Assembly (NCBI GenBank): GCA_036937835.1
Contig: CM072878.1
Coordinates: 16,720,001-16,784,000, forward strand
DNA from: Pampus argenteus
Lineage: Eukaryota; Chordata; Actinopteri; Scombriformes; Stromateidae
Length of the DNA: 64,000 nucleotides
Direction: 5' to 3'
Each line of letters begins with the position of its first letter. The first letter of the stretch is position 1. Of this stretch, positions 49,141 to 61,831 are shown piece by piece. Both the position numbers and the translations under genes were made by a program. The notes under the pieces are model-generated. The model searched no databases. It saw only the letters and a list, made by a program, of their open reading frames with translations, and was not told the origin of the DNA.

Positions 49141-50609
49141 TTTTGATGTAAGACTAAAAATTACAACAATGAAATATAACAAATAAAATAATGAAATAAA
49201 AAAAAAATACACCAGGGATAAAAGTAATATACAAAAAAAGATTAAAATTTAAAAACTAAGGCTATAACATTACAATATAAAATTGAAATCAAAGTCTAAA
49301 ATCACTCCCAGGTTTGTGGTGTGCGTTTTGCTAAAACCATCAAGCACTGAGTGGAGGTTTCCTTCTGCTGCTGTGGGTCCTATTAGAAGAATCTGTTTTT
49401 TTTCTCATTTTGAGATGTTTTTGAGGCATAATTCAACAACTTTCAGTAGGTCTCTGTCTCTGTGCTGTGTTTTGCTTGATAAACATGTTGATCGGAGCAT
49501 TTCTACACTTGTTGGTTAGATGAACAAGTAGTTGAATTAAAAACAGATTTCTCTAAAAGTCTCTAAAAATAGTCTGTGATTGTTTAACACGCATGTGCAC
49601 ACTTTACAAAGGTCAAAGGTCGCACTACTTCAGTCTGTTCTTGAGTCTATAGTATGTAGAAAGTAAGCAACATCATTTAAATAAAACAACCGGTAGAGTG
49701 ACAACGTCAAGCTGGCTAACGTCAGTTTTAGTGTTGCAGTATGTTAGCTGACATTAGAAATGGACACTTCACCTCCATGAATAGAAAGAAAGAAGAAAAG
49801 TTGGTTTTAACATCAGATAACGAGAGTCGGATACTGTCTGATTCTACTCAAGAAGATACAGAAGTCATGTCTACGATATGTCATTTCTGTTTTTAAAGAG
49901 GACATAAATATGTTCAAAAGCTGCAGTCATGCAACTTTTATGAATATTAATGTAAAAACTTTTAAAACTTAGCAAGTCTCTGTAAAGTGCTTTTTAGCAA
50001 TGTACAAAGGTTCAGTCAGATTTGTTCACGTATCCGAGTCGAACAGTGTTTGTTAGCCTGTTAGCTTGTTAGCATGAAGACAGTAGGATCAGTAGGAGAC
50101 TGCTGCAGTTTGGTTGATAGTTTTAGCCCGTTAATGATCACAGTAATTGTTTTGTATTGTGATTGAAATGCATTTATTTTCCACAGGTCATGATACAACA
50201 TACATACGTGTTGGTAGATTTTTTTTTTTTTTTTTATTTACTGCAGGAATTAATAGCAACTAGCATCAACACAGGAATAAAATTAATATCTAACATTTTA
50301 ACGATAACGAAGCATAAATGGATTTATTAACACTTGATACACACACACGTCTGGGTACCAAACCCAAAGCTGTCTGGAACAAAGAAGCAAATCAAATCTT
50401 TCTATGGAGATTTAAACTGCTAGAAATATAAAAAGGACTCAAGGTTTGTTGCAGTGACTTTAATTTAGAGAGTAAGTGGCCTTTGTATTAACCACTGCGC
50501 CTCTGAATCACAGCATATTCTGTGTTGTTTCCGTAATGAATGTTGTTGGATGTTGAGTTGCAGCCTCGGTACACCTTCACACTAACACGGCTCTATTTTC
50601 TCACCGGAG

Positions 50610-50730
50610 CAGCTCCACTAATTACAATGATTGTTACCCACTTTAATTGGCTCTGCCAGCAGCAATCTCAGGAGCCGCCTGATGCTCTGAGAGGTAATTG
50701 CATATAAGAGAGAGCTGATGATCAAACCTC
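50610..50730. promoter_or_regulatory. candidate enhancer: homeobox/SOX-like motif cluster
   Basis: TAATTA (50619-50624) overlaps the palindrome ACAATGATTGT (50624-50634), two SOX-like half sites, and TAATTGCATA, a POU/homeobox-like string, lies at 50695-50704. The stretch has no simple repeats. Regulatory function is inferred from motifs only. Confidence 0.3.
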
Positions 50731-51149
50731 ACAAAACTTATCAAAAACCTGCACGATGCAGGCAGAATAATGGGCCTCCTATCTTTTTCCAATTACAGAA
50801 ACTGAATGAGAACAACAATGAAGAATAAGTGTTTTAGTCCAAAACCGTATTACGACAGGAATGTTAAAATACGTGTTTATATTGGTTGTTTTAAGGTTTT
50901 TTTGGTGGCAGGTTTCTTTAGATATATAGATTTAACTTAAAGGCACAATCTGTGTAAAGTAAAAGACTTTTAATTTATTACACTAACATAAACACCAGCT
51001 GAAATTAATACATTTTGCACATAAAGGCTTGTTATTGATCTGTTAAACTGAACACGACAGTTGGCTTTTCAACTTGTACTAAAGGGGAACTCTTTTTTAT
51101 CACTTTGTGATGAGTTTTCAACTCGGCCTGTGAAAACAGTTCTGTGTCT

Positions 51150-51350
51150 TTTTGTGGCTCCAAAATCTGCCTCCTGATGATATAGAAACTACAGATTTAG
51201 TGTTTAAGGGGGGTGGTGGGTGTTTTCCAGACACAACAGTCCATTTTGGAGTTACTGTTGACGGTCAGCTTCCTCTTAAATCTCTTGTTCCTTCCATTGT
51301 TACAGCTGCAAAATGCAATTGTGTGAACTTATGGGTCTCAGTTTCCTCTA
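51150..51350 (+). repeat. possible decayed LINE reverse-transcriptase tail
   Basis: The plus-strand frame 51152-51361 contains TVHFGVTVDGQLPLKSLVPS, loosely like the NLGVxxDxxLSFxSHI region of fish L2-type reverse transcriptases. No supporting motif follows downstream, so this is weak. Confidence 0.25.
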
Positions 51351-52589
51351 AAGTGCATTAAAATTTGCTTTCAGAACTTCGATTTGTGTCTGACTTATCC
51401 ATCGCTGTGACAATAATCTCTTCCCAGTGTGGTCCACCTGGAAAACAACTTTGATAGATGTGAAGTGTGGTGTACTCCTGCGGACCAAAGCCGAGGAGTG
51501 TTTTAAATGCAATGAAATGGACTGCAGTCGAGTCAACGACAACTTTAAGGTAAACGCACACATTTAACACGTTGACACAAAACATGGAGGTTATGCTAAA
51601 AGAATTATTCACATGAAATACCTGAAGTTAGATTCAGCTAGCTTTATTATGGCACTTTTTTTTTGTTTTTTTTACATGTCACGTTACAAATTGAAATCGG
51701 TTCATACATCACATGAAAAGATCAAGAAAAAACAAACAAACAAAAAAACAACAAATAGGCAACATTAAGCTGCTTTCATCAAACATTTTCCAGTGTAGGA
51801 ATGATAATTAATCCAACATTTTCTTTAACACGTCATCAATAAATCTGCCAATTCTTTAAATTAATTCTTTAAATGAATTTATTAATCTTTTTGTCCATAA
51901 AATGTCAGAGAAATGCCAATTACAACTTCCTAAAGCCAGAGGTGATGTCTTTAAAATTAGTCCGAAAACCCTGAGACGTTCAGTTAACCCTCACAAATGA
52001 CAGAGAAGTGCAGCAGATCCGACCATAAATGACTTAAATGATCATCAATAGTTTTTATCAAATAGTTAATTTTCTATTAATCAACTTATCATTTTAGCTC
52101 CAACTTAAAAATCTGTGGATATTTTGTCTCCCATTCCCACACTACGAAAATAAAGCAAAACCCTGATTATTAAGTAGACAGACATCATCTCTTGTTCTGC
52201 AGTCAAAAATACAGATATGTGCGAGGAAACTATACAAAATCCATTCCTGTACGTAAGACGAGGGTCACATGTTGGTGTGTGAACATACACTGTAACATCC
52301 ATCCACACACACTTCTTGTGCATGGCGTCATTTTACACACAAACAGACGTGGGTTTCCAGGGATCAACAGGTAAACGGGTTGCATTGAAGTGCTACGAGA
52401 TCTTTCGTTGGCACACAAGGAGTAACATTTACAGTATTTACATCCGAGATTAAATAATCAGTTGTCATGCGTTCCATTAAAAACAACATTTTATAGAAAA
52501 TAAACTTCTCACATTCCAGTTTTAATATTTTGTTTCTGTCCATGTGTGGAAACTATTTACGGTTTAGCAAAAAAAAGAGAAGTTTTTAA

Positions 52590-53234
52590 ATGGCATTCAC
52601 TAAAATCTTTATTACTCCACTTCTGCTAAATGGATGGTTGATGGTAGATGGTTGGTTCTTTTACTGTCCAGGATGCATGAGGAGTAGGAATGGGGAGAAA
52701 AAACCCAAACATGCTACTAAAACTACTCCAACAGGAGTCACAATGAAGCTGACTGACAGAGCAATCCTCTGAGTGGGATCCCAAAACCCAAAACTCATTC
52801 TAGTGAACAATGCAGCTAGAAAGAGTGACAGTGTGAGGAATAAAACACTTAAACTACAAACTTTTATCCTTTCCTCATGTTTGAAGTCGCTAAATAAATG
52901 CAAACCTGAATAAATATAGCAGGAGTGACAGAAGTGGTGACGGAAAAACTGATTTTTGGGCAATTAACTGTCCTTGAGCCAACGGAGCTGTCAATCTGCT
53001 GTAACGCCTCAGACGATGAGGTATTCCTCTGACATCATCCTCTCCCTTTGATGCCTCAGTTTATGGCTGCCCGGACAAGCCCTGTGTCGGTCAGCTGGAG
53101 GGAGTTCGGTGGACTCCCAGGCTAGCCAGCAGGTCTTTAGGAGGGGAAGGGAATCGGCTCATTAGGAGAGGACCAGTGCAGGATTGGGTGGGTTCGGCTG
53201 TGAAACTCTTCTGGAAGATGCAGGAAAGGTACGT
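52590..53234 (-). other. mpp3: mpp3 3' UTR (end estimated)
   Basis: Non-coding sequence after the stop. The first good minus-strand AATAAA is at 52613-52608, suggesting cleavage near 52590 and a 3' UTR of about 0.64 kb. Inferred, not seen directly. Confidence 0.5.
52608..52613 (-). terminator. candidate mpp3 poly(A) signal AATAAA
   Basis: TTTATT on the plus strand, about 0.62 kb after the mpp3 stop codon. It is the closest canonical hexamer I see in that direction. Confidence 0.5.
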
Positions 53235-53414
53235 TTAGGTCCGCATCCAGCTGTGAGGCACCCAGAAGGACTCTCGCTCCAGCCTTTCCAAAATACCTCT
53301 CAGCTCTGCACAGGCACTGGCTGAGTCCTCCTTGATCAGGACCCGGTCCACCAGATGTCCATACTGCTGATCAATCTGAATGGCAGACTGACGCATCTCC
53401 TGAAGGTCCTCGTC
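53235..53414 (-). CDS. mpp3: mpp3 last coding exon (18) and stop
   Basis: 180 bp after TTAACAG. It encodes DEDLQEMRQSAIQIDQQYGH, LVDRVLIKEDSASACAELRG, ILERLERESFWVPHSWMRT, and TAA at 53237-53235. WVPxSW near the C-terminus is the usual ending of p55-type MAGUKs. Confidence 0.95.
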   Translation of the reverse strand, partial: DEDLQEMRQSAIQIDQQYGHLVDRVLIKEDSASACAELRGILERLERESFWVPHSWMRT

Positions 53415-56400
53415 CTGTTAAGAGAACGAAATGCATGTTTAGACTAGCATGTACAAACAAACAACCAAACAAATTAGCTGGATCGTTTGAGCGAGTCATC
53501 CTATAAAACTGGAGTCTAATAGAGGGCCTAAAGGCTGGGCCTGCTGCTCCTTCGTGGTCCCCGTCCTTAAAAGGGAACATAACATGCTTTGTGTGTCTTT
53601 CAGTCATTTATATCCAAGTTTCAAAACTTGAGGTAAATCATATGTAAAAATTTCACCATCAAGTAAAACATCGGGGCTTCAGCCTGCTCTGAAAGTACTC
53701 CTACTTCCCCAATCGAACTGATGTCAGACGTCCATCCGGTAGTGTTTGTTGCTATGGTTGTTCCATGTGTTGTTTGCATTGTCCACTCACATATTTCAGC
53801 TCAGATTCAGGCCTAAACATGTACGGTTGTATTTATTTGTTTACGGAGCCTCCAGGGCTGGAGGAAGTCTGCACAGGAGCAGTTTCTAGTTGGCTTTATT
53901 AAACAGTCTCTCTTGATAAATAATTCCTATAACATTTAATTTTCTGTGATACCATGTGATTAACCATGCCTGGCAACAATAACAACTCTGCAGTACCTTG
54001 CAGCTACCTTCAAGTGTTCCCGGTGTATGTAATATCATTTACTAGAGACTCCTGAGCACAAATACTAAGTCAATATGAGGAGGTTGCATTATATTAATAA
54101 ATATGCAAGAGTAGCTTTGCTCTGTTGAACAAAGTACACATATACAGGTGCAAAAGGGATTATGAAATACTAACAATATATAAATACGACAAAAGACATG
54201 TGTACTCTCAAATTCAAACTCACTGTAACGCGGCTGTGGTCTCCCCCTCCTGGTGACGTGGCGGCACTGCGGCGGCGTCTGCTCTCAGGAACACGGGGTT
54301 TGACAAATATCACATATGGCTTGAACTCTGCCGTCCGCAGCCTCTTCAGGGCCTGGATGATTTAAACATATACAATAGAACAAAAGGCAAAAGCAGAGGT
54401 CATCCACCCCTCATCCACTCGGAAATTGCAGGATCTGTAACTCATGACATGTTGTGATAATGGGCTGTGATGCTTTCGGATGTACAGCAACGTGACCCCT
54501 ACCTCAGGCTGCACATCGACTATACACATCTTATTCTTGGCTTGCACAGAGCGGATAGCCTCTATACTGGTGCCATACTGGTTCTCTTTGTATTCCCCGT
54601 GCTCTATGAATCTGAAGAGAAACAACAAAACATTAAATTCAGCAGGAAATATAAATCATAAATGTTTACACAAAAGCGAGAAACCTACTTGTTGTTCAGG
54701 GCGTCTGCATCAAATTGCTGTTTGGTGACAAAGTGGTACTCTACACCCTCCTTCTCATGAGGTTTCTTGGGACGAGTAGTATCTGTGAAAGAGTGAGTTA
54801 AGTGTATGTGACACCATGATGTACAGTGATGTCGGTTTATATGTTATGGGTGACTCACGTGGTACAGCCACTGCATAACGATGTGGGTTTTCAGCAATCA
54901 CCCGCTGTTTGAGTTCATTGATTCGTGCTCCAAGAGAACCTTTTTGAAGCCGGTTGTGTGTGAAAGGGGGAAAAAAGAAAGAAAACAAAGATAAATGTAA
55001 GTACTAGGTCATCAGTAGGCTGCACTGCATGCATTGATCCACTAGATGTCACTATCGTCACAGAATAATCTTTGTATCATCCAGTGTCGCCGTCTTACCG
55101 ATCAGAACCACCAGACGGGGCCTCTCATTGGGCCGTTGTTGGTAGCGAGTCACCTCCTCGTAGGTCATTAAGTCTGCATCTCCGGGATCTGAGCCCTCAC
55201 CGGAAGATCCTTGCCTGTCTTTACGACTCAGCCGGAAACTCCTCCGCAGACCAGCTACAGCGAGGCCGGAGTTGGAAGGGATGAAAGAGCAGAAAATATA
55301 AAAGGTCTCAGGTTAGACATGAGCCATGAAACATGCCTTCATAAGAACACATAAGTACACTACTTCACTGTTCTGATGCAAACATCATCTCTGAACATGT
55401 TTGGAATAAATCCAAGACCAATCTACTGATAATCATGCATTGTGAATAGTCCACATGGATGAGTATAGCTCACTGTTATCTTTACTATAAGCTGATAGTG
55501 TGAGATATTAGTGAAACTTAGAGCCAATTAGATATCAAAACTTGGATCACATGCAGCTGTAAACATATTCTGAGGTTCTCAAACATGAGCAAGAAATACA
55601 CTTTGTTCCATTTTAAGCAAAAACATAGTTAATATGTTATACTAAAGTGTTTAAGTGTTTCATTAGTTCAAAACAGATTATATTGACCAAAGATTGACAT
55701 TATTTTCTATCATTATAGTCCAAACAAGGCATGCTGCTTTGAACAAGGCTACAGTGCTGAGGCAGGAAAAACAGGACAGCCTTGGCCCTGGGAAACGTCA
55801 CATCAGTGACGGCAATTGATTTTCTCCCATTGCCAGGACTGTCTGTATCCCCCTGTCAGTGGTGAGTACCTGAGGGAATAAGCCGGGCACTGTACCTGAA
55901 TAAAATTCCCAGGAAAACACCTGGCCACAGGAGGGCGCCACTGCTTTACACTTAGGAGAGACTATAACTGGCGTTAGAGCATCACAAACCCAGCCTCACA
56001 CCTCCACACAGGGTGAACGAGCAGCAAACGTGCCTGGTTGAGTGTGCAATGCATCCAACGCAGCAGGGCCCTCGTGGGGGGGAGGGAGGGGGTGTTTGGG
56101 GGAAGGGGGAAGCAGTGCACTGGCCGCAGCAGCAAAGGCAGTTAGTTAGAAACAGGGCGGGCAGGTGGGAGGATAGGAGGATCCAAACACTGCTGGGTAG
56201 CGGGGTTGGACACAGGGACGGAGAGGGGCAGGTTTTACAGCTCCAAGCAGACTGCTGAATGTACAGATTCATAGGAGGCACAAATATGTTTTAAGGTATC
56301 TTGTGTTACAGTAAGAAGGTGCCGTTAAGCTGTCAGCTGTGTGTGTGTGTGTGTGTGTATCGTCATTCCAGCAGCTCGCAGGATGTGGGGGAGCAAACGA

Positions 56401-57448
56401 GGGTTATGTTGGGCTGTAGAAGGGTGAGGGAGGGGAGGTCAGTGGAAGGCTTGAAAGGGGTTGAGGATAAAGGGGACTAATACATTTCCTTCCATCCCAA
56501 ATTTGAATTTAGTGAAAAATTTTTTTTTTACATTACTCATTCATCCTTTCATAACGCCTTTTTCAACCCTTTGGCACTGATGTCATTTCTTGATCATTCA
56601 AAACCTTCACCCCTCCTCTTACCCCTCAACCCCAGGCCCAGACAGGTCAACCCTGCAAGCAACTATTTTGATCCCTAGCTCAAAGCAACCAGGGAACCAG
56701 CGCACAGCCAGGCTGCAACAGGCAAAGAGCAGAAAGGGAGAAGGAGGTGGAGTAAGATGTGCACGCTCTCACCTATGTACTGTCCATTGAAATAGCCCTC
56801 ACAGTCACAGTCCTCTGTAGGGAGGCAAGCAGGGAAAAGAGGGGTAAGCACAGGGTAAGAGACCTGGAAGAGTTAAGGAATTGAGGGGGGGTGGAAGAGT
56901 TGAAGAAGGGGGGCGGGCCGTGGACGCTGGAGAGGGCAGGCGGGGCCGACAGGCAGCAGACAGCAGGAGGCAAGAGTGGAGGGGCAGCCAAGGCATAATG
57001 AGAGAGGAGAGGAGAGGAGAGGAGAGGAGAGGTGCGGCGCCCCTTTATCTGGAGGGGAGCCAGCTGTGAACTGAGTCTCTGTGACCCACACATGTAGAAA
57101 AGCCTGAGGCACAATGTGCTCACATACAAAAAGCTACAAATCCACAGTTCCCAAAACGAAAGAAAATATGTATTCCTTTTCATCTACGTCTATATTCTGT
57201 CCCTTCATCAAATATAATGAGTGAATCTGCATTGATTTTTAGGAAAATAATCAAAAGGATGGATGGAAAACATTGTTTTACAGCACAGAAACAGAGCAGC
57301 TGTTGAAACTGCATCAGTGTTGAAGATGAGGAGAGAAATTAGGAACAAAAAGATAACAGGGGGACTGAAGATGATGCAGAAGAAAAGAGGAGCTATTGTT
57401 ATCTTTAACAACCTCTGCCTGCTTGGACTCAAGTCTCCAGGGATGCTG

Positions 57449-57486
<38 letters not shown>

Positions 57487-60400
57487 AGCCAGGCAAAGAA
57501 TCTCTATTCTGGTACACTAACAGCAGGATGGGAGGAATTAAGATAGAAGCAGTAGAAATCCCAAATGCACACTAGCACACATGCATGCTCGCATACACGC
57601 ACGCGCACACAGGCTTTTGAGTGCTATTGTGTATTTTGTGTGTGTGTGGCTGCGTCTGTGTATTCTGGATGAATCATGTTTACGGCTGCCCATGTACCCA
57701 CCTTTATCACATCCTTGGTCATCTGATATAGTTTGCAACAAGGAAGAAGACAGCAATAAAAAATTATTAGTATAAGTAATATATGAGATTTGTATATCTA
57801 TGAAAGCAAAGAGGATAATATGAGGAGACTTGTCAAAATGACGTCACTAACCGGACAATTGGCAAGTGGGGGAGGAGGGGGGGGTTGCATTTAAAGGACT
57901 CCAGCTGGCATTTAGGGGAATTAACCAGAGAGCTGGAGGAGCATGGAGGCTGAGACTGAAGAGTCCCCACAGGCTTGCTGCGTGGCGTATCAGGCCTAGC
58001 TGCCATATTGCTAAACCCTTGTTGTCTCCCCGTCGCTCAGGCCTAATCGGATCGCCTGCAGCTTATGTGCCACAAAGAGCCACCACTCATATTATCCACT
58101 CACCTGGCTGTTTACATGCCGTCTCTATAATAAAGTGAGAAAGTGAGAAGTGTAATGTATTGTTGAGGCGTTTTATCTCATTGGGTGCTGTCCGGATTTA
58201 CACTACTTAAGCTGAACTTACAGCCTGCTCGCTGGCCAGATGGACCAAACATGAAAGAGATTAAATCATATCTGCGATCCCTCCCTTCGTCTCTGTGCCC
58301 CTCCGTCTCTTTCTCTCATCCCCTTTTTAAAAACAAGTCTACATAGCAACACGGAGAGGACAGACAATGAATACTAATGCCTCTGAGAATGCCAATTACC
58401 AGCGAAAAAGGTCAATAAATGTCAATGAAAACATTGCTGCAGAAATTATTGCCCTCTAACGATGGTGACTGAGTACATTAGTAGCGAAAGGAGAGCTATT
58501 AGAGAAGGATGCTGCAGTTTGTAATGTGTAATAACGTAAAAATTCACTGTAATTGTAAAATAATGCTAAAATGCGTTGGAAACCTGAGAAGCAGAAACTT
58601 ACAGACAGGCTTTTTAGGCGATTTTGGATTCGGGAGCGTGCCCATTTTCATCCTGTAGGCCAGTCGCCTGGAGGAATGCGCAGCAGAACAAAAAGAGCCA
58701 AAGAGGATGAAGGCAGGAAAAGAATTATCAGGTCAGAAATACACAATGAGCCAAAGGTGAGGGAGGTAGAGTAAACGATTCATGAAAGAAAGAGGATCAT
58801 GCAACCCTGTGTGATGCCTGTCAACAAGCAGAACTGAGCTTATGCTACTTTTATCGTACTGAGGAATTAAAAGACACGCGCGCACAAACACACGCACACA
58901 CACGCACACACACGCACACACACCTACAAAAGACCCCATTTTCAGTCTGACCTGTGTCTCTCTGTATTCAAACAGATGCTGCAGTGTTTAGCATTAATCT
59001 TGCAGCCTGCTAAGATCATCTTACTGACGGGTTATGACACTTACAGTATCAGCATGCGTCTATTCATGAATGTGTTTATTTATTTTACGCTGCTCTGATG
59101 TTTCATCTAATCATAGTTGACCCCTTCGAAGTGGAACACATGAATGTGTGTTTTAATAGCACAGGTCAGTTTACCCCACAGGTTAATTTTACCTCTCCTG
59201 GAACTGTTTAGAAGGGATGAGCCCGGCCCGCAGGTTGCTGTCTCCCACGCGCTTGGCCTGCCACCACGTGTGGTCATCCTGGGACACGACCTGTAGGATG
59301 TCTCCCCGCTTGAAGGGAAGTCCTGCTTCTTGGCAGGGCGTTGCCTTGTCTTCCAAGGGGATGTAGTCGAACAAGGCTCTCACATACACCTGGAACGAAA
59401 CATACAGGCTGAGTACAACTTACCACTTTTATTTTTTATTTTTTGCATCCTTAAGGAAATCATTTATCAGTACACACAGTACAATAAGGCAGTGTTTAGC
59501 ATATTTTGTGCTTCCTCTGCAGTTTCACTGAGCATGCTCAGTCACGCTTGCTCTCTTACCTTGCTCTCCTTCAGCCGGTCCTCTTCTTTAATGGCCGGGA
59601 TTATCTTCAGAGTGATGGAGCCCTGGGACTGAGACTGGATCACAAATCGACAAAGGAGGAGAAAATATATTTTCTAGGATTATAGTGTCCATGCAACTGA
59701 ATACAGAGATGCAGTAAATAAATGCCACCTGTCTTTACTATTGACTGGTTTCCTTAGCCAGTAGTAAAGATAGCGGTTGGTTGTCTTATAGTCATCACAT
59801 CACATCGCATCAACAGTGAGAACAACATTATTTAAAACCTAGGGATAAGCATTGGCTACTGATTCAATTAAATTTATATTCACAAATAACAACAATAACA
59901 AATGTGCACATAGTCATTAATAAAAATGCACCAAAGTATATATTCATTATTGGATTATTCAACTGAAAATCATGACTAAATGAAAAATTGAATTTCTGTT
60001 CCAGTTGAAACACTATTACAACAGACTGCGATGAAGTACCTCTATGTTGTTGTATCGACATTACAGTAGTCTACTGTCTGTCTTACCAGCAGCTGGCTGA
60101 TCTCATCAGGTCTCTTGTGGATCACAGAGGTGCCGTTGACTTCCCTGAGTTCATCTCCTACATGGACCAAACCTATGAGGAGGAGAGAGATGCTGCTGAG
60201 GCACAGATTGAGCGGGCAGAAACGTCGATGACAATCAAAGAGGCTTCACAGAGCTTTCCAGGTCTTTGGGTTGTATCGGTCGTATCTTAACATCAGTATT
60301 GTTGTCAGATACACAGATACGGGCAGCTTCTGTCCTCAGCTTTGATCTATTTAGCCGCAGCCACAACAATGAAACCAAAGACTGTGTGAAGTGAGATCGA

Positions 60401-61791
60401 TACACTTCCCCCTCAGGACAGAGAAGCATATAGTAGACAAACTATTGTGCTCATACAATATGATGAGCATGCATGCATTTACCAGACAGACAGACAGACA
60501 GACAGACAGAAGCTAAACCTGAAGCCTCTCTACAGCTTTTTCCATCACTTGACACAGCAAGAAAAAGGAGGAAGACATTAATGATTAATGGCTGTGGACT
60601 CTGATTGGTTTCCATTCACACATGAAAGGATCTTTTGTTGAGTCTGTATAATGTGTGATTGATTCTCGGGGGACTTGTGGCAAGCTTTGGATTTCAAACA
60701 TCAACCATCACACGATCCCTCTCATTTTTCTCTTCCTGCTGTCGCTGTAGTGATGAATCTCTCTCTCTCTCTCTGTAACTTTGATCTCTCTGTCATTACA
60801 GTATCAGCTTCTGATCTGTTATCCCATACATATATGCATATTTTAATATTAACGGTTTCCCTCAAAATACAAAGCGAGCTACACACCCAATGTCTTTAAC
60901 TGAGTGTTTTTAGGGTGGAAATAAGTTTTGAAACAGCTTTTGTAGGGTTATGTAGAGATATACAATTTACAATTTAAACTTCTGAAATTAATCTTGTGAC
61001 TCTATCTCATCTCTGTAATCTGTGCGATATAAGGAGGACATAAGGGCTCGTAAAAGTCCCAGAATGACGAGCAGAAAAGCTAAATTTACCACTTCGATCA
61101 GCTGCGCCTCCCCTCATGATCCGAGCCACAATCACTGACCCAGTGGCCTCATCACGCCTGATGGTGGCTCCCTGGAGTACATGTGGAGAGAAGAAATAGG
61201 ACCGTTAACAAAAAAGAGCAAATGTCTCAGTTCTGTTTTAACCCACTTCTTCTTTCATCCAGTGTTCCTGCTGGATCTTATGTTTTAATTTCATCTTTCT
61301 GTCCCAACTCACCAGAGGCTCCTTGTTCTTCACCAGTCTAACAATCTTCACAGACTCCTCCTCCAGTTCGTCCTCAAAGTCATCCGGCAGCGGCGGCAGC
61401 ACGGGGTCAAAGTTCTTCTGAGCCACGGTGTCATGCACCGAGAGAACGGCCTGATGGGACGGAAAACGGACATGCTGAGATTACAATGCTGACAGAGCAG
61501 CCCGATGTCTGCCGCTTTCTGTGAACAAGCTACAGAGATGAATTTTGAGGGTCTGGTGTCAGGAAAAATGAAATCTCTGTCAGGAAAGAATGGCCACTTG
61601 GATGTACAGTCGTGCAAAGCTCTTCATGTTACTACTTGTGAAACATCTTTGGATTTGTGGTAACTTGTTTCTTAATTGATCCTGTTTCCGTGTGTTTACC
61701 TTGAGATGTGGTGAGGTCAGCAGGTGCAGCAGCTCCTTCTCCTCGGTGCTCATTGGTCCACTCTGCAGCTCTTCTGCCACCTACCAATAAC

Positions 61792-61831
<40 letters not shown>

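Larger units (their letters stand above)
42226..52589. other. DNA between asic2 and mpp3, no gene recognised
   Basis: About 10.4 kb between the two convergent genes. It holds a GGAA tract (43.3 kb), a GT tract (46.2 kb), decayed dispersed repeats (45.66, 47.62, 49.02 kb), a possible retrotransposon remnant (51.2 kb), and a motif cluster near 50.6 kb that could be a regulatory element. Open frames up to 133 codons (46308-46709) show no domain or splice context. Confidence 0.75.
56815..57701 (-). other. mpp3 intron 11
   Basis: 887 bp GT-AG intron with an AGAGG pentamer run (57.00 kb) and a CA tract (57.45 kb). On the minus strand the sequence upstream of exon 12 is rich in C and T. No gene seen. 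Confidence 0.88.

Noticed and set aside
56773..57183. A 136-codon minus-strand open frame overlapping mpp3 exon 12
   Set aside because: It is Pro/Ser/Leu-rich because of a C/T-rich intron and is out of frame with the true exon. It does not continue the mpp3 reading.
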